From NCBI RefSeq assembly GCF_015832195.1, contig NC_052020.1, forward strand, positions 8,438,254-8,502,253: a stretch of 64,000 nucleotides of DNA, read 5' to 3'. Numbering within the stretch: the stretch's first letter is position 1; each line of letters opens with the position of its first letter. Position numbers and translations under genes: made by a program. Under the pieces are notes generated by a model, which saw only the letters and a list, made by a program, of their open reading frames with translations, had not been told where the DNA came from and searched no databases. Source of the stretch: Motacilla alba alba. Lineage: Eukaryota; Chordata; Aves; Passeriformes; Motacillidae. Positions 39,615 to 50,000 of this stretch are shown here, one piece after another.

Positions 39615-40259
39615 TCAAAGCTCGTACTCGTGCCACAGGCTGCGGGGGCACAACGGGGTCAGTGGGAAGGGCGGGGGATGCCCTGTGCCCCCCATCCCAT
39701 CCCATCCCATCCCATCCCATCCCATCCCATCCCACCCCATCCCATCCCACCCCACCCCATCCCATCCCATCCCATCCCACCCCATCCCATCCCACCTGTA
39801 GGTGACATCGGGGTTGTCCCGGTGCTCCAGGAGGGCGTCACGGATGGGGCCGGGGGGGCTCAGCCCCAGCTCCTGTGCCCGCTCCCAGCGCTGCAGGCGG
39901 GTGATCCCTGCGGGATACCGGGGGCTCAGCGGGGCCGGGGGGAGCCCGAGGCCACCGGGGGGCCACCGGGAGAACCGGGGGAACCGGGAGAACCGGGAGA
40001 ACCGGGGGAACCGGGGGTGCTCACCGCTGCAGGGTCCGTATTGCCAGGAGAGGTCGAAGCGCCGCAGCATCTCCATGAGCGCGGGGTCCGGGGCGGGCTG
40101 CGAGGGGCCGCGGGGACAGTCCCGCACCTTCAGCTGCACCTTGTCCTTGTCCTTGTCCTTGTCCTTGTCCTTCCTGTCCTTGAGCCTGCCCGGGGGCCGC
40201 CCCGGGCCCCGCCGCCGCCGCCGCGGGAAGGAGTCGGTGATGCGCCGGGGCTGCTCCAT
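39615..40259 (-). CDS. POLD4: POLD4, DNA polymerase delta subunit 4 (p12)
   Basis: Smallest accessory subunit of DNA polymerase delta; it supports processive synthesis with PCNA and is degraded after DNA damage in mammals. Three exons on the minus strand: 40259-40025, 39907-39796, 39639-39615, with phases consistent, 123 aa (human 107). The N-terminus MEQPRRITDSFP matches the family ITDSY/PIP-like region at the same distance from the start, so the second in-frame ATG (40259) was preferred over the one at 40274. The core FDLSWQYGPCSGITRLQRWERAQ, split by an intron, and the end SLWHEYEL match the family. Unlike human, it has a basic RRRRRGPGRPPG stretch and a Lys-Asp repeat coded by a GTCCTT-type hexamer array. 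Poly(A) signal ATTAAA is at 39544-39539. Confidence 0.96.
   Translation of the reverse strand: MEQPRRITDSFPRRRRRGPGRPPGRLKDRKDKDKDKDKDKVQLKVRDCPRGPSQPAPDPALMEMLRRFDLSWQYGPCSGEHPRFPRFSRFSRFPRFSRWPPGGLGLPPAPLSPRYPAGITRLQRWERAQELGLSPPGPIRDALLEHRDNPDVTYRWDGMGWDGMGWDGVGWDGMGWDGMGWDGMGWDGMGGTGHPPPFPLTPLCPRSLWHEYEL
39690..39796. repeat. (CCCAT/CCCAC)n array in POLD4 intron 2
   Basis: About 20 pentamers CCCAT with interspersed CCCAC, ending at the splice donor of exon 2. On the transcribed strand this is a GGGAT/GGGGT run with G-quadruplex potential. Confidence 0.95.
39950..40018. repeat. ACCGGGAGA/ACCGGGGGA repeat in POLD4 intron 1
   Basis: Seven or so 9-bp units next to the exon 1 donor. Confidence 0.85.
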
Positions 40260-40450
40260 GGCCCTGCGCGACATGGAGCTGGCGCGGCCCCGCCGCTACC
40301 GGGAACCGGGCGGGACCCGCCGCTACCGGGAACCAGCGGGACGGACCCGCCCCTGCCCAGGGCCGGGCGGAAGCGGCGGGGCCGGGCTGGGACACTGGCC
40401 GCTGCCACCCTCGGCCACTGCCGCTCCCGCGGTGGTCCCGGTCCCCCGCC
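40260..40450 (-). promoter_or_regulatory. POLD4 CpG promoter region
   Basis: CpG-dense sequence directly upstream of the POLD4 start, with CCGCTACCGGGAACC direct repeats at about 40292-40335. Confidence 0.6.
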
Positions 40451-41145
40451 CCCCTCGGCACCCCCCGGCTGTCCCCGGGTGCTGTCGCCTCCCCATGTTG
40501 TCCTTGCCAGCAGCAGCACTGTCACCCCCGCGGCAGTTCCTGTCACCCCGAGGGCACTGTCCCCTCCATCCCGGTGTTCTCTGTTCCCCCGGCACTGTCA
40601 CCCGTGTCAGTGACTGTCACCCCAGACGATGCCACCTCCCAGTTGTGCCCACTGCGCTCTGGCATTGTCACCCCTGTGACTGTCCCCATCACCTCAGGCA
40701 CCGTCACCCCTGTGGTTTCTCCCTGTCCCCCTGGACATTGTCACCCCCATCCCAGCACTCCCCACCACCCTGGACACTGTCACCTCCCTGTCTGTCCCCA
40801 TCAGCCCCCAAACCATGACTCACACTGCGACACTGTCACCGTCTGCCCTGTCACTGTCTGTCCCCCCAGTGCCCGCCTGTCCCACCGCCAGCTGTGGGTG
40901 ACACCACCCTGGTCCAGGGGGTAACACTGCAGGTGCCACCAGTGCAAATTTGCCTGTGGCTCTCAGCCCTCCCTTGGGGAGCTGAGAATAACCGAGGTGC
41001 GTGCCCTGGAACAGGGTGACTCCCAGGGGACCCCGCTGCGCGCCTCAGCGGTGACACGTGAGCCACCAAGCCGTGTCACCGCCGTAACGGTCAGTGCCGG
41101 GGGGACACACAAACCCCACAGCAGCCATCAGACACTCCAACACAC
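40451..41145. other. Intergenic DNA between POLD4 and the first GLYAT-like gene
   Basis: Degenerate CTGTCACCCC/GTCACC-type repeats cover much of 40500-40880. No coding or RNA gene recognised. Confidence 0.6.
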
Positions 41146-41188
41146 CGCTGTTTAATTTGAGGGGGGCGCCGAGAGGGGACAGCTGGCC

Positions 41189-43314
41189 TCAGGGCCCGTC
41201 CCTGTCCAGGCCGGGATTGTGCAGGATGTAGCGGCAGACCCCGGGCAGGCGCCGGTGGCCCAGCATCTCCTGCAGCCGCTGCATGGGCCGGTTCCCCAGC
41301 GCCGTGTGCCCGAACGTGGGGAACCCGCGGGCGTGCGCCCGCTGCGCCGCCACCGTCAGTGCCACCTGCATGTGGCCGCGCCGCCGGTGCTCGGGCAGGG
41401 TGTAGCTGTGCGTGCCCGTCCCGAAATGATCCGTCAGCACCCAGGCGACGGGCTGCCCGCTGCCGTCCTGCAGGCAGACTTGCGGGAAGCGCCCCAAAAT
41501 CTCAGCCAGGAAGCGCCGGCTGCGGGCGTTCCCCCCGTAGGGCCACGTGTCGTTGAGCAGGTCCACGTGCGAGGGGCTCAGGGAGCCCAGGCGCACCCCG
41601 GGGGCCGGCCTGGGCGAGGCAGGGGTCAGTGGGGGGCTCCGGGGTGTCCCCGTGCGGGGACAAGGGTGGGGGGCTCTCACCGGGGCTCTGGCATGGTGCT
41701 GGGGTCGGGATGCCAGTAGGAGTAGTACTCGACAATGTCCAGCTCCACACCCTTCTTCCCTGCCAGGTCCTGGGACACCGTGGCCAGCCCGTCCTGTATC
41801 CCTGGGGATGGGGATGTCAGGGGGTCCTGCTCCTCCTGTACCCCACCATCCCTGTCCCCAGCCCCCCTATATGACCCGTGTCCTCCTCAGTGTCCCCAGG
41901 GGCTACCTGCAAGCCCAGCCTCTATTCCCAGCACCCAAATCTCTGCTTCCAGTGTGCCCAGTACCCCAATCCTGCTCCCATCATCCCCAAGTCCTACCCC
42001 AGTACTCCCAGTGTCCCCAAGGACACACAAATCCAGCTGCAATGCTTCCCAGTGCCCCCATTATCCCCAAGTCCTACCCCAGTACTCCCAGTGTCCCCAA
42101 GGACACGCAAATCCAGCTGCAATGCTTCCCAGTGCCCCCATTATCCCCAAGTCCTACCCCAGTACTCCCAGTGTCCCCAAGGACACACAAATCCAGCTGC
42201 AATGCTTCCCAGTGCCCCCATTATCCCCAAGTCCTACCCCAGTACTCCCAGTGTCCCCAAGGACACGCAAATCCAGCTGCAATGCTTCCCAGTGCCCCCA
42301 GCACCCCCAAATCCCATCCCAACACTTCCCACTGGTATCACCCGCCAACCCCCACCCCAGCACCCAAACACCCATCCCCAGCATTCCCCAGCACCCCCCA
42401 GTTCCCTCCACCAGCGCCTCCCAGCTCCTCCCTGCCTCCAACAGCTCTTCCCCGTGTCCCACACTCCCAGTGCTTCCCAGAGCATGCCCAGTCCCTCCCC
42501 AGGACCCCCCCAGGCCTCCGGTGTCCCCAGGCCACCGATGAGGGTGAAGGCGGCGTCCCAGCGCAGGCAGCCGGGGGTCTCCAGCAGCGCCCGGTACGCC
42601 CCCAGGTCCCGGTAAAACGCTGCCTGCGTGTTCCAGTAGCCGTCGTTCGCCGGCACCTGGGGGCACCCACGGGTGCTCTGAGCACACCTGGCACGTGCCA
42701 GGGCGCCGTGTCACCCCCCCTCCTGCAGTGCCCCGTGTCCCCACTGGCCACCTCTCCGCTGGGCCGGGCCAGCACGGCGCCGAATTCGGGCCACTTGTCC
42801 ACCAGCACCTCAAACTGGCCAGGGTTGCCCCGGTTGATGTTCAGCACTGCCCCGAAGACCTGGGGGAAAAGGGGGGCAGCAATGAGGGACAAGGAGGGGA
42901 CAGATGGGGGTCAGAGCTGGGGAGGTTGTGGGAGCAGATATGGAGTCAGAGCTGAGGGGAGAGGGGCAGGTGAGGGGAACAGGGCAGCAAAAAGGGTCCC
43001 TAATGGCACGGGGGTCCCCGTGACCAGCAGGGCAAAGGGCAGGGGTGGTATTGGGGTCCCCCTCACGGCAAGGGGGATATTGAGGTCCCCATCACAGCAA
43101 CAGATGAGTGACACCGGTGTCGCAGTCATGGCACAGGACAGGGGTGACAGCAGGGTCCCTGTGGCTGGCAGGGTGGGGGTAGCACTGGGGTCCCTGTCAT
43201 GGCACAGGGTAGGGGTGACAGTGGGGTCCCCATCACCGGCAGGGCGATGGGCAGGCTCTTCCTCAGGATCCCCTCCAGGTGCTGCAGCTGGGCAGAGCAC
43301 GTCAGGATCTTCAT
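41189..43314 (-). CDS. GLYAT-like acyltransferase A (minus-strand member of a divergent pair)
   Basis: Five exons on the minus strand: 43314-43237, 42859-42752, 42656-42536, 41801-41681, 41609-41189, summing to 282 aa with continuous frame; human GLYAT is about 295. The family transfers acyl groups from acyl-CoA to glycine or a related amino acid, usually in mitochondria. Recognisable blocks are LQHLEGILRKSLP, VFGAVLNINRGNP, VDKWPEFGAV, YWNTQAAFYRD, then the GNAT-like C-terminal domain with LSPSHVDLLNDTWPYGGN, TLPEHRRRGHM and ARGFPTFGH. The position that I align with the proposed catalytic Glu of mammalian GLYAT (about residue 226) is Thr here. Poly(A) signal ATTAAA is at 41156-41151. I cannot say which family member it is or what it conjugates. 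Confidence 0.88.
41975..42310. repeat. Four 80-bp tandem repeats in GLYAT-like A intron 3
   Basis: Copies start near 41981, 42061, 42141 and 42221, each with ATCCCCAAGTCCTACCCC and AATCCAGCTGCAATGCTTCC. Copies 1 and 3 read GGACACACAA and copies 2 and 4 read GGACACGCAA, so the array has a 160-bp dimer structure. Confidence 0.95.
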
Positions 43315-43708
43315 TGTCCTGCTGAGAGACCCTCAGTAACAGGGGGACAGGGCCACCAGGCATGGCCCCTGTCCCTGTCCCTATCCCTCTCCCCACGGTC
43401 CCCATCTCCTCCAGCACTCACCCCGCAACAGCCCTGAGTCTGTGTGTGTTCCGGGGGGCTGTGGAGTGGGAGTCTGGAGACTGTGTGGCACCGGTGACAA
43501 TGGTTACCACCAGCTGTCACGGGCCAGTGAGTGCCCCCTGCCTTGGGGGGCAGCGGGCAGGGTCCATGCTGCTGAGCACTGGGCACCGGGCCAGCCCTGT
43601 GGCCGCCTGGGGACGGGTGCTCGGCTGGGACACTCTGGGACATTGCCCCAGTGCCACCAGCTCCCCACGGATCCTCGGTGTCACCACCTGCCCCTCGGCC
43701 ACGAAGCC
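43315..43708. promoter_or_regulatory. Shared divergent promoter interval of the two GLYAT-like genes
   Basis: About 394 bp separate the two oppositely oriented start codons. The interval is not a strong CpG island and has no evident TATA box. A bidirectional promoter is inferred only from gene geometry. Confidence 0.45.
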
Positions 43709-45788
43709 ATGCTGATCCTGAGGTGCCCGGCCCAGCTGCAGCTCCTGGAGGAGACCCTGCGGAAGAGCCTACCCACCACCCTGCCGGTGACAGCCACCCT
43801 GAGGATCCCTCTGTCCCCTCTGCCCTGTCCTGCTGCTGACAGAGTCCCTGGGGACCCCTCTGTCTCCCCCTCCCTCCCTCTCTGCCAGTGGTGAGGACCC
43901 TGGGGACTCCTTTGTCCCCTGACCCTTCTCCTGTCAGTGCTGCTGATTCCCCTGTCCCTGTCCCCTGTCCCCTCTCCCTTGCCTTGCCAGTGATGAGGAC
44001 ACTGGGACCCCTCTGCCTCCCCACCTGCCACCTGTCACCCCTCTGTCCCCTCTCCTCTGCCCTGCTGGAGACAGGGGGACTGTCCCTGCTGGTGAGGGGG
44101 CCGGGGGGACTCTGGGCACCCCTTTGTCCCCTCTGCCCTGTCCTGCTGGTGGCAATGACCTTGTCGTGCAGGTCTTGGGGACCGTGATGACGGTGGCCAG
44201 GGGGAACCCGGCCTCCCACGAGGTGCTGGTGGACTCCTGGCCCAATTTCGGCATTGTCCTGACCCGCCTGCGCCCAGAGGTGCTGCCCCTGCTGCCCCTG
44301 GCAGCAGCGCCCCACACCCCATGGGCCTGGGAATTGGGGTGCCACCCTCAGCTCCATGTCCCTCCCAGGAGCACAGGGACCCCAGGGACTACTACACCAA
44401 CCAGCTGTCTGTGTTCTACCGGGACAAGGGAGCCCTGCAGGCGCTGCTGGAGGGCACTGAGGCGGTGAGCCGGGAAAGAGCCTTCCAGATTCTGGGTAAG
44501 GATGGCACTGGGAGCACACAGGGCTCCTCTACTGTCCGTCTGGGTCCCCTGTGTGGCTGACAGGGTGTCGCAGGGATGCAGGATGGGCTGGACGAGGCCG
44601 TGCAGGAGGTGGCCGGTGCCAGGGGGCTGAAGGTGGAGACGATCCGGTACCGGGCGCTGATGAGCCCCAAGCCCCCCCCAGCCCCGCAGGCAGTGAGTGA
44701 GGGGCACTGGGGGGACATGGGACACTGGGGGCACATGGGCACTGAGGGACCAGTCACGTCCCTGGGTGGCACACGGACACCTGTCACATTTCTGGGTAGC
44801 ACAGGGGGGTCATGGTCACCTCCCTTGGTGGCACAGCGGGCCCCGAGCACATCCCTGAGAGGCACTGGGTGACACGAGTGGGATCACTGAGCACACCCCG
44901 GGGTGGCACAAGAAATCCAGCAAAGGACCCTGCAAGCCCTTAGAGCCACAAACACCACCTCTGTGCTGATGCCCAGACCCTGGGCGCTTGCCTGAGTGGC
45001 ACTGGGATTGCTGGGTGACATCAGTGGGTTCACTGAGCACATCCCTGGGTGGCACAGGGGTTCCCAATCCCATCCCTAGGGGAAACAAGGGTCCCAGATT
45101 CCATCCCTGGGTGTCACAGGGGTCCCCAATCCCACTCCTAGGGGGTATGAAGGTCTCAGATTCCATCCCAGGGTGGCACAGGGGTTCCCAATCCCACTCC
45201 TAGGGGGTATGAGGGTCCCAGATTCCATCCCTGGGTGGCACAGGGGTCCCCAGTCCCACTCCTAGGGGGTACGAGGGTCCCAGATTCCATTCCTGAGTGG
45301 CACAGGGGTCCCCAATCCCATCCCATCTGCCATCCCGGCTGGGACCAGGGCTCAGCATTCCCCACTCTGCCATGCCCTGCTGCAGGATGCCGCCGGGCCT
45401 GCGCCTGGCGCCCGTGTCCCCATCCCACGTCCCTCTGCTCAACGCCACGTGGGCCCTGGGGGGCAACGCCCGCAGCCAGGCGTTCCTGCTGGGGCTGGTG
45501 CGGACGCTGCCCTCGGCCTGCCTGCTGGACCCTCGCGGCCGCCCGGTGTCCTGGAGCCTGCTGGACGGGCAGGGCTGCCTGCGCCACGGCTACACGGTGC
45601 CCGCCTGGCGCGGGCGCGGCCTCACCGGGCTCCCGCTGGCCGCGCTGGGCCGGCAGCTGCACGCCCGCGGCTTCCCCGTCTACGGCGCCGTGCTGCCCCG
45701 AAACACGGCCTCGCTGCACGCCCTGCAGGCCGTCGGCTTCGTGCCACAGCCCGGAACCTTCTACATGATCCTGGGCACCCCAAAGTAG
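43709..45788 (+). CDS. GLYAT-like acyltransferase B (plus-strand member), exon 4-5 junction uncertain
   Basis: Exons: 43709-43786, 44172-44279, 44369-44495, then exon 4 from 44574, then 45386-45788 (stop TAG). Exons 1 and 2 are 78 and 108 nt, exactly as in gene A. Blocks: LQLLEETLRKSLP, VLGTVMTVARGNP, VDSWPNFGIV, YYTNQLSVFYRD, GMQDGLDEAVQEV, then LAPVSPSHVPLLNATW, WRGRGLTG and ARGFPVYG. The strong exon 4 donor (GTGAGT at 44693) leaves phase 0, but exon 5 needs phase 2. A weaker donor GTACCG at 44647 restores frame (262 aa), as would one base less in a C8 run at 44672-44679. The catalytic-Glu position aligns with Cys. The gene may be functional, mis-sequenced or decaying. Confidence 0.78.
45058..45325. 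repeat. About 62-bp tandem repeat in GLYAT-like B intron 4
   Basis: Four imperfect copies with CCCACTCCTAGGGGGTATGAGGGTCCCAGATTCCATCCCTGGGTGGCACAGGGG-type content, ending just before exon 5. Confidence 0.9.
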
Positions 45789-46065
45789 CGCCCAGGGAGA
45801 GGTGCCTGTCCTCGGGGTGGGGTTAGCTGGATCCCCAGCCTCTGAGAGAGGGGAACACCCCAATCCCCCACCCTGAGCTCAGCTTGGAGCCGTTCGCTCC
45901 GCTCCCTGCCGATGGCACTGACGGGAACGGCGCGGATTCCACACGGAGCCGTTCTCTCCCCCACCGGGGCGCGGCACGGGAGGGGCGGGGGGCTGGAGAA
46001 AGGCTTTTATTCGTTCATACAAGAATAGATCTTCTGCAATAAATACCCCAATAAATAAACATCTC
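45789..46065 (+). other. GLYAT-like B 3' UTR, poly(A) signals from 46038
   Basis: The first plus-strand AATAAA is at 46038-46043, followed by a cluster of AATAAATAAA words to about 46077. The convergent CLCF1 signal lies at 46011-46006 on the other strand, so the two transcripts probably overlap at their ends. Confidence 0.6.
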
Positions 46066-47082
46066 CAATAAATAAACACTCATAGACGCACCGGGACAGC
46101 GGCCGCGCCCCACGGCCTCGCCCCGGCGCTGCAGCCATGGGCAGCCATGGGGGAGGCGGGGCTTCGGCGAGGGGGCGGGGCCTGATGCGGGGAGGAGGCG
46201 GGGCTTGCTACAGAGCGAATGGGCGGGGCTTATTGCCATCTGGGGCGGAGCCTATTGCTCCGGGGCGTGGCTTGCTGCTGGCTGGGGCGGGGCTTATTCC
46301 TATGCTCAGAGGGCCTTGGTCCTTTTTGGGATGGGCGGGGTTTTCACCCACTCTGGAGATTTTAGGGATGGGGACAGGCACCCTGGGGGTTGGGGACACC
46401 ATGGAGGGGCGCTCGGGAGTCAGGACACCTATCCCTTAAGACACAACATAGTGACGGAGGGGCTGCGGGGTGACTGTGGCGGCACTTTGGGGTGAGGAAC
46501 TCCACCCTTAAGGCACAGCTGGGTGATGATAAGGGTGTGGAGTGGCTTAGGCAGCACTCCGGGGTCAGGAGACAGTTTTGAAGGGACACCGGTTGCGAAG
46601 AGGGGACATGGAGTGGCTTTGGTGGCACTTGGGGTCAGGAGACGCATCCCATACAGCAGAGCGTGGTGACAGAGGGGATGTGAGGTGGCTGTGGTGGGTG
46701 GCACTTGGGGTCAGGAGCCCCTCACTTAAGGCACGGTGACAAAAGTGGGATTGTGAGGTGGCTGTGGTGGCACTTGGGAGTCAGAAACCCTGTTTCTCGA
46801 AGCACGCTGGTGGTGGACAGGGAACATGGGGGGGGGCCGTGGTGGCACTTGGGGTCAGGAGCCCTGTTCCTTAAGGCACAGTATGATGATGATGATGGTG
46901 GTGGAGGGGCTGCAGGGTGGCTGTGGTGACACGTGATGTCAGGAGCCCCATCTTTCAAGGCACTGCCAGGTGATGATGAGGTTGTGGGGTGGTTTGGGGG
47001 GTCAGGAGCCCCATCCCTTTCTCAAGGCACACTGGTGGTGGAGGAGGGGACCTGCGTGGCCCTGGTGGCACCCAGCAGGTGC
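46006..47082 (-). other. CLCF1 3' UTR, largely repetitive
   Basis: From the CLCF1 stop leftward, the first minus-strand AATAAA is at 46011-46006, implying a 3' UTR of about 1.07 kb. Most of 46440-47060 is an imperfect array of units of roughly 70-110 bp containing GTGGCACTTGGGGTCAGGAGCCC and TTAAGGCACA. Repeat and UTR limits are approximate. Confidence 0.6.
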
Positions 47083-50000
47083 TCAGAACCCCCTCGCCTC
47101 CAGCCGCAGGGTGACCACAGCGGGCGGCACCTTCTTCTTGAGGCGGTTGAAGTCCTTGGCCGAGCGCCAGAGCCAGGTCTGCAGCTCCTTCAGCAGCCAG
47201 AAGTCATCCATCTTCTTCAGGAAGTCATTGGGCGCCGCGGGCGCGCCGGGGGGCGCGGGGGGCCCGGCGGGGCCGGCGGGCAGCGGGTAGCCCAGCGAGG
47301 ACATGACGCCGCCGATGCTGAGCACCAGCCCCTGGAGGCTGGCGCAGAAGTGGGCGAGGCGGTGGCGCAGCTCGGCCGTGCCCACCTGCCCGTCCAGCAC
47401 TCGCAGGTAGCAGAGCAGGCGGCTGTAGGCCCGGTAGTTGGCGGCCAGGCGGGCGTTGTCCGTCAGGCCCCGCCACAGGTCCAGGTCCACGGTGGCGCTG
47501 GGCACCCGCTCGGCGCGCGCCAGCCGCGGCGGGTTGAAGTCGGGCTCATTGAAGGGGGGGCCCAGGTAGTTCAGCTGCAAGGCAACGGGGGTGCCAGGCG
47601 TCAGGTCTCCGTGCCCAGCCCGTCCCCAGCCTCCGCGTGCCCCTCGCTCGTCCCTTCTCTTGTCACATCCCCCCCTCGCTCTCGGCCCGAGCCGGGCATT
47701 CCCAGCGCAGCCCGGGCGGTGCCACCGGCACCGCTTGGCACCAAACGTGCCGGCACCGCCGAGGGCACGCCAGGGCAGGGACGGGGAACCTCCGGGTGAG
47801 TCGGCGACGCCGGCGGGGAGGGAGAGGCGGATGCCCGCGCCCATGACGGAATCGCGGGCCGAGGGGAGGGTGTCCGGGAGCCGCCCTGCGCCCGGGGGGC
47901 GATGAGGCATTTCCGTGCCCTCCGGCGTGGGAGCAGCTGGGCACGGGGTGGATATCCCGGGGGGTGGGTCGGGGACTCACGTAGGTGCCGGCGAGGGTGC
48001 GGAGCTGGTGCTCCAGGTAGCGGGTCAGGTCGTACGTCTGCTGGATGGACTGGCCGGCGCCCAGCTCCTCGGAGCAGTTCAGCGCCGGCAGCGCCGGCAG
48101 GTTGCAAAGCGCGGCGCACAGGAAGGTGAAGATCCCCCAAGAGTCACCTGTGGGGGACACACGGCACCTCAGGGAGGGCGACAGGGACACTCCGTCTCCG
48201 TGCCTGCGGCGCTGAGCCTGCGGAGTATCCCTGAGTCACCCGTCCGAGAGCGGGGAAACTGAGGCACGGAGGTGGGGAGGGTGGGGTGCTCCTCACCTCA
48301 GCGCCCCCCCGGAGCAGCAGGAACCCCCCAGCTCAGCGCGGTGACCCCCCGGCTCCCCTCGGAGCGCTGCCGCCCGCGGCTGCACCAACAATCCTTTATA
48401 TGGTCTGGAGCAGCGCGGCCGCGGCATTCCCGCCGGGACACGCGCCTGGGATATATTTGGGCACCGCCAACGCCAGAGCGGCCCGGGCACCCAGCGGGGA
48501 CCCCCGCCGAGGGGCCACCGGGAATATGGGGGGGTGGGAAGCGGCTCCGAGGAGCGGTCGGGGCGCGGGGCGACCTTTGCGGAGGCAGCGGAAAGCGCCG
48601 GCGGGGTCCCCGTCATCGGCCTGACGTCAGGGCGGCCCGGGAGCGCGGCCCCGCCGGCCGGCGGCCCTGCAAAGGTCACGGACCGCGGCCAGGACGCTCG
48701 GGCCAGCTGGCACCCCCGGCTCACCGCGGCCGGCCTTCCCGGCAGCGCCTCCCGGGAAAGCCCGGCCCCTGGCACGGCTCGGCACCGCGGGGCTCCTGCC
48801 GCGGGCAGCCCCGAGCGTCACCGCTGCCCGTCACCGGCCGCCGGTGACGCACGGCGGTCCTCGGGGACGCCCCGGCTCCGGCCACAGCGGCCTCGGCGCC
48901 ATGGGTGTCCTGCAAGCTGCGAGCCCCGCCGTGGGGGATGCGAGTGCCCCCGCGGGTGTGCAGGAGGCTGTCACACCGGGGAGACAGCCCGGAGGGGCGC
49001 AGGGCGCTTGTGGCGCCTCTGGGGTACGTCCCGGGCACACCTGGGATGCGCCCTGTGTGTGTGCATCGCACAGGCGCGGGGAACACCGCGCTCTCCGGGC
49101 GTGCGACGCCGTGCGCACGTGTGACGCGCCGCACGCGTGAGACACCGCTCAGGCGTGTCACCTCCCACACCCACACGGGCGTGTGACACGTGTGGCAGGC
49201 ACAGAACCGTGCCAGGCGAGCGTGCAGCGTGCTGTGCGCATACCCCATCAGGGGGGACACTCCGTGACGTGCCACCCACGTGTGGCACGCCATGCACACG
49301 CCACACCACAACACGCTGTGACACCCCATGTGGCGCCACGCGTCCCCGTGTCCCCCGTGCGCGGCAGCCCCGGCCGGCCCCGGCTCGCCCGGTGCCCCGC
49401 GGTGGGCACGTGCCGCCGCTTGCCCGCGTTCCGGTGCGTTCCGGTGCGTTCCGGTGCGTTCGGCCCCGCGTGCGTGCGAGCGTGGGCCGGGGGGGGCCGG
49501 CGGGGGGGCCGCGGTGACTCACAGCACACATCACCCCCCCCTCCCGGTGTTTGCTTTGGCCGGACCCTCACCCGCCGCCGGCTCCGGTTTCCAGGCGGGA
49601 TTTACACCCGCCCCGGCCCGGCCGGTGCCAAACCAAACACAGCCGGGGAGCGGGACGAGGGGGGATGGCAGGGATGGGAGATTGGGATGGAGCCACGGTG
49701 GATCCTGGGCAGGTGGCCCAGACACTAGGATGAGGATGAGGATGAGGATGATGGAGAAAGGGCATGGAGGTGGGTGTCCGAGGGATGGGAACGCTGGGAT
49801 GCACAGAATGGACAGCGCTGGGCAGAGGTGACCATGACACAGTGACGATGGTGACCCTGGCACAGCAGTGGCAGTGACTGGGGCACAGCAGAGACACTGG
49901 CCATGACACAGCAGTGACAGTGACACTGCACAGTAATGAGGGTGACCGTGACACAGCAGTGACAGTGACAGTGACACTGCACAGTAATGAGGGTGGCCGT

